A stretch of DNA of 64,000 nt from Glycomyces sp. TRM65418. GTDB taxonomy: Bacteria; Actinomycetota; Actinomycetes; Mycobacteriales; Micromonosporaceae. The stretch spans positions 124,001 through 188,000 of the forward strand of contig NZ_JAJFAX010000003.1 in NCBI RefSeq assembly GCF_019710475.1, given 5' to 3'. The notes beneath the pieces were generated by a model. The model made no database searches. It had not been told where the DNA came from and saw only the letters and a list, made by a program, of their open reading frames with translations. A program made the translations under genes and the position numbers. Numbering within the stretch: position 1 is the first letter of the stretch; each line of letters begins with the position of its first letter. This document shows positions 61,168-64,000 of the stretch, one piece after another.

Positions 61168-61171
61168 CCAT

Positions 61172-61222
61172 TAATCATATATGTGTATGGTTATCACGTA
61201 GCCATATGACTGTATGGTTATC
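61172..61222. promoter_or_regulatory. Repeated operator region between TetR and serine hydrolase genes
   Basis: A 12-base direct repeat, TGTATGGTTATC, occurs at 61184-61195 and 61211-61222 (27-base period). Each is part of a CCAT...ATGG type inverted element, for example CCATA-N6-TATGG at 61202-61217. The region is markedly AT-rich. Confidence 0.6.
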
Positions 61223-61252
61223 GGAATCCGCATCAGTCTCTTTGGAAACCCC

Positions 61253-62725
61253 ATGCACCTCACCGTTGTCGCCGCCGCGCTGGCGGCGCTCACCCCCTTC
61301 GCCGGTCCGCTGCCCCAAGCGCCGACCGACGACCCCCATACCGCCATCGCCGACTACCTCGAGGCACGTTTCGAGGAGACCGGCGTCCCCGGTGCGGCCT
61401 ACTCGATCATCGACCTGCAAGGCGACACGCACACCTACTCCTACGGCATCGACGGTTCCGGCGAACCGGTCGACCTCGGCACGCCCTTCCTGTGGGGCTC
61501 GGTCGCGAAGCCCGTGACGGCCACCGCCGCCATGACGCTCGTGGAGGACGGCCTGCTCGACCTCGATGCCCCGGGCGTCGACCACCTGCCCGACTTCGCG
61601 CTGGCCGACGAGGCCCACTCGGATCGGATCACCGTGCGGCACCTGCTCGAACAGACCTCCGGCATTCCCGAGGGCACCGACATCACCGACCGCTTCGAGC
61701 ATCGCGAGGACCCCTATGGCGAAGCCGTCGCCGACCTCGCCGACGTCGAGCCCTTCGCCGAACCCGGCGATACCTTCGAATACGCGAGTGCGAACTACCT
61801 CGTGGTCGGTGCGGTCGTGGAGGCCGTCACAGGCGTGTCCTACGAGGAGTATCTGCGGACCGCGGTGCTCGAACCGCTCGGCATGGACACCGCGATCCTC
61901 ACCGAAGCCGACGCCGAGACGGTCCCCGACGGCCACACGGTCGCGTTCGGGCAGGCCGTGCCCATCGACACGCGGTTCGATCAGACCGGTCCGAGCTACG
62001 GGTACCTCGGCGGCACGGTCACCGACCTGGAGCGTTTCGCCGTGGCCCAACTCGGCGACGGTTCACCGGTGCTCTCACCGGAGTCCCTGGCCGCCATGCA
62101 CGCCGGGGCGGCCGAGGTCAGCGACAGCATCGACTACGGCCTCGGCTGGCGGGTCGACTCCCGCAACGAGGACTTGGGCACGAGCACGGTGTGGCACACC
62201 GGAGCGGCACCGGGCTTCGCCGCGGGCGTCCTGCTGCTCCCCGAGCTGGACCGGGCGCTGGTCGTGGCGCAGAACCGTTACGGGCACTTCGAGGAGGGCC
62301 CGCTCATCGGGACCATGCTCGGGGCCGTCCGGATGCTCGCCGGGGGCGAGGCCGGGGCGACGTCGGGCGATCCGCTGTATCCGGTGATGCTGACCGTGCT
62401 CAGCGCGCTCGTGGTCGGCTCGGTGTTCCTCGTGGTCTGGACGCTCGCGCGGATCCGCAAGGGCCCCAAGCCTGTGAAGCGCAAGGGGCTCGTGATCGCG
62501 AGTGCGGTCTGCTGGGCTCTGGCCGCGCTGGCGGTCGCCTATGTCGGGTGGGTGGCGGTGCCGGGGCTCGCGCCGAGCCGGGCGGTGTTCTTCCTCTTCG
62601 CCCCGGATGCGGCGTGGCTGCTGGCCGTCCTCGGTACGCTCGGCCTGCTCGTGGCCGCGGTTCGACTTTGGCATGGACTGATTCGGCTGCGGCGCCTCCC
62701 GAGTGGGGATGGCACCGCACCATAG
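61253..62725 (+). CDS. Serine hydrolase (class C beta-lactamase-like) with C-terminal membrane helices
   Basis: A 490-residue protein. Signal peptide (1 to about 25, HLTVVAAALAALTPFAG), then a penicillin-binding-protein-like domain with the active Ser in SVAK (WGSVAKPVTA) and a YAS triad in FEYASANYLV where YxN is usual. The third motif is HTGAAPG. The last 130 residues carry three to four membrane helices. Such proteins include esterases and D-amino peptidases, so a true lactamase is not implied. I chose ATG 61253; ATG 61214 lies within the operator. Confidence 0.85.
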   Translation: MHLTVVAAALAALTPFAGPLPQAPTDDPHTAIADYLEARFEETGVPGAAYSIIDLQGDTHTYSYGIDGSGEPVDLGTPFLWGSVAKPVTATAAMTLVEDGLLDLDAPGVDHLPDFALADEAHSDRITVRHLLEQTSGIPEGTDITDRFEHREDPYGEAVADLADVEPFAEPGDTFEYASANYLVVGAVVEAVTGVSYEEYLRTAVLEPLGMDTAILTEADAETVPDGHTVAFGQAVPIDTRFDQTGPSYGYLGGTVTDLERFAVAQLGDGSPVLSPESLAAMHAGAAEVSDSIDYGLGWRVDSRNEDLGTSTVWHTGAAPGFAAGVLLLPELDRALVVAQNRYGHFEEGPLIGTMLGAVRMLAGGEAGATSGDPLYPVMLTVLSALVVGSVFLVVWTLARIRKGPKPVKRKGLVIASAVCWALAALAVAYVGWVAVPGLAPSRAVFFLFAPDAAWLLAVLGTLGLLVAAVRLWHGLIRLRRLPSGDGTAP

Positions 62726-62786
62726 GCGTCGAAGGCACCGCGGTAGCGGCACGGCTTTGCGGGTGATCGCGCCGGTGAGGCCCGCG

Positions 62787-62823
62787 GAGGGGAAGCGGCA
62801 TCACCGCTTCCCCTCCCTCTTTT
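62787..62823 (+). terminator. Terminator after the serine hydrolase gene
   Basis: An 11-bp perfect stem, GAGGGGAAGCG (62787-62797) with CGCTTCCCCTC (62805-62815), followed by CCTCTTTT, the clearest U-tailed terminator in the window. Confidence 0.88.
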
Positions 62824-62862
62824 CGTCGGAGTCCGTCTGGAGGGCTCCGCGGTACGCATCGG

Positions 62863-62910
62863 TCGATGCCTCGATGCCTCGATGCCTCGATGCCTCGATG
62901 CCTCGATGCC
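62863..62910. repeat. Octamer tandem repeat TCGATGCC, six copies
   Basis: Six exact adjacent copies of an 8-base unit, with no recognised gene across them. An 8-base step would change frame if translated. It is likely to vary in copy number by slippage. Confidence 0.9.
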
Positions 62911-62923
62911 TCAAGGGCGATCA

Positions 62924-63160
62924 TGGCGTTCGGCGGATTCGGTGCGCCATGAGCAGGGCGCCCCCGATCACTTCTCGATGTGATTACAAGATATATCGAC
63001 TCCGAGGTAAAGAACCTCTTTATCAGTCAGCGTAATGCGGCATCTCGAAGCAGGAGCACGGGCTGCGCCCGCGCACTCACTAAGAAAAACGGCCTGCTGG
63101 GCAGTATCAGTCCTCATTAGACTGCGCCCACTCAACCGTGCGGCGCGACCAAGCGTCGAA
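62924..63160. other. Scarred, AT-richer segment without a supported gene
   Basis: Composition drops markedly here (for example around 62975-63035 and 63080-63120). It carries the AT-rich motif copy 3, a small GAGGT/ACCTC hairpin (63004-63018) and no recognisable gene. Short frames exist on both strands but none has supporting similarity. Confidence 0.4.
62991..63008. repeat. AT-rich dispersed motif, copy 3
   Basis: ATATATCGACTCCGAGGT differs by one base from 33782-33799 inside hrpB. Confidence 0.55.
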
Positions 63161-63430
63161 CCAGCCCTGTTCGCCCCGGCGACCGAACCCGTGGTCGTCG
63201 TCGCGCACCTGAGCGGGATGCCGCTCAACCACCAACTCACCGCCCTCGGCGCACGCTTCGCCGGCGCGGTGCCGACCGGACGTACGAACTGGACACCGTG
63301 CCGGCGAAACCGCTGGTCGTCCGATTCGAGAGCGGCGCGAGCCCCTCGGGCGAACGCTGGCAGCTCAGCCCGGCGGCCCTGGGCGCGTTCCTGTCGGCGC
63401 TGCCCGTCCCGATGACCCTCGGCAAAACGG
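63161..63430 (+). pseudogene. Allophanate hydrolase C-terminal domain, frameshifted fragment
   Basis: In one frame the DNA reads PVVVVAHLSGMPLNHQLTAL then GARFAGAVPTG; at about 63281 the reading continues in another frame as YELDTVPAKPLVVRFESGAS and then GERWQLSPAALGAFLSALPV. From memory this order (AHLSGMPLNHQL, YxL, KPGLvR, W-L, GxFL-iPaP) is that of the AtzF-type allophanate hydrolase C-terminal domain. One missing base explains the shift. The amidase domain upstream and the very end are absent, so this is a decayed fragment of a urea-degradation gene. Confidence 0.65.
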
Positions 63431-64000
63431 CAGCGGCGGTGCGGCCGAACATCGCCAAGGGCGTGTGGCCGGGTCCGCCGTCAGGCGGGCCGCCACCGAT
63501 CAGCGACGGTAAGGGCCGTCCGACCTCGCCCGGGCGGCTCATCCGCGCCTTGGAGAACCACCAGCCCAAGACCATTGTCATCGCGGCGACGGCCGTGACC
63601 GTCGTGGCGGCCGACAACCACCCCGCCCCGAAGACCGAGGCGATGAGCAGGCCGACACCCACCGTGCATGAGGCCCATGCCCCCGCGGCGACGGCCGACA
63701 TCCCGGCGTGCCGATAGTCGGGAGTGGCCACGGCCGTCCAGGCGAGCGCGGTCCTGCCCGCCGGCAGGAACCGGGCGACGATCGTGGTCGTGCACGGGCG
63801 GCGCCGGAGTGTCTCGCGCAGTCGTATCTCCAGACGCGTGACCTTGGCGGAGTTGAGGATCGGTGTGCGCATGCGGGCCCGGGCGTGGCGGAGGGCGTGG
63901 TAGCCGATGCGGTCTCCCGCCCAGGACGCCGCTGCGGCCCACGCGATCAAGGCGGCGATGAGGACGGCGTCGCCGACGAGGAGTCCGGCGAGGGTCGCGA
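63237..64000 (-). CDS. DedA/VTT family membrane protein, 5' end outside the window, with suspect tail
   Basis: At least 254 residues are visible and the gene continues beyond the end. The core matches the DedA protein at 41782: AASWAGDRIGYHAL and IVARFLPAGRTALAWTAVA, with membrane helices up to about 63560. The remaining C-terminal stretch, rich in Pro, Gly, Arg and Ser, is read antisense to the allophanate hydrolase fragment between 63430 and 63237. That part is probably not native DedA sequence but read-through after a deletion. Confidence 0.7.
   Translation of the reverse strand, partial: ATLAGLLVGDAVLIAALIAWAAAASWAGDRIGYHALRHARARMRTPILNSAKVTRLEIRLRETLRRRPCTTTIVARFLPAGRTALAWTAVATPDYRHAGMSAVAAGAWASCTVGVGLLIASVFGAGWLSAATTVTAVAAMTMVLGWWFSKARMSRPGEVGRPLPSLIGGGPPDGGPGHTPLAMFGRTAAAVLPRVIGTGSADRNAPRAAGLSCQRSPEGLAPLSNRTTSGFAGTVSSSYVRSAPRRRSVRRGR

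Noticed and set aside
61214..61252. Upstream ATG start for the serine hydrolase
   Set aside because: It lies inside the second operator repeat and would add a non-signal stretch; the start at 61253 begins the signal peptide.
62863..62910. CRISPR-like repeat
   Set aside because: The 8-base units are directly adjacent with no spacers, and no cas gene is present.
62968..63240. Minus-strand gene of 90 residues in the AT-rich segment
   Set aside because: No similarity, no ribosome site and it is antisense to the hydrolase fragment.
63035..63415. Intact plus-strand gene of 126 residues
   Set aside because: Only its middle matches allophanate hydrolase; the match continues in another frame, so it is a frameshifted fragment.
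1..64000. Prophage, integrative element or transposase
   Set aside because: No integrase, transposase, phage structural gene or att-like repeat was found; the gene fragments look like local deletions.

Overview
The window is about 64 kb of high-G+C DNA (by eye roughly 70% or more) with tightly packed genes on both strands, GTG/TTG starts, GTGA/ATGA overlaps inside operons and many leaderless genes. Together with a SapB-type lanthipeptide locus, an XRE(DUF5753)/DUF397 pair, an MsiK-style sugar transport layout and a GPGG small membrane protein, this points to a filamentous actinomycete. The exact genus is not decided here. I saw no rRNA, tRNA, CRISPR array or intact insertion sequence.

Layout. 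1-3.7 kb: a fructose-type PTS operon (EIIA tail, EIIBC, HPr, EI). 3.9-8.5 kb: a ROK repressor and a sugar ABC operon (binding protein plus two permeases, no ATPase) whose promoters share an operator-like block. 8.7-12 kb: DUF4234 protein, apt, a kdgK-eda pair and a small membrane protein, then a strong promoter followed by a stable hairpin with no gene for about 300 bases. 12.4-25 kb: SNF2 helicase plus SWIM protein, HAD hydrolase, GNAT, methyltransferase, an ABC exporter joined to a two-component system, a PolA-like polymerase and a GPGG peptide. 24.4-30.4 kb: a glucan regulon (LacI regulator, two permeases, binding protein, secreted GH16 laminarinase-like enzyme with a CBM) marked by three near-identical palindromic operators. 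30.6-42.5 kb: M50-like protease, HrpB helicase, PASTA kinase, a broken WYL regulator, MsrB, lactonase, TetR, MMPL transporter and a DedA protein.

42.9-50.2 kb is the most interesting part: a ram/amf-like class III lanthipeptide locus with a LanKC synthetase, a 48-residue precursor, two ABC exporters and an orphan LuxR-type regulator. The precursor carries three tandem Ser-x-x-Ser-x-x-x-Cys motifs where SapB has two, so a three-ring product is predicted. A perfect 16-bp hairpin follows the precursor gene, and a three-copy 82-bp tandem repeat separates the two exporters.

50.5-64 kb is accessory metabolism: a DUF2264 protein, a secreted phosphodiesterase with a jacalin-like lectin domain, an FAD oxidoreductase, an SDR, a VOC protein, a regulator/DUF397 pair, two linked unknown genes and a TetR/serine hydrolase pair. 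It ends in a scarred stretch holding a six-copy octamer repeat, an AT-rich segment, a frameshifted fragment of an allophanate hydrolase and a second DedA-like gene that runs off the window.
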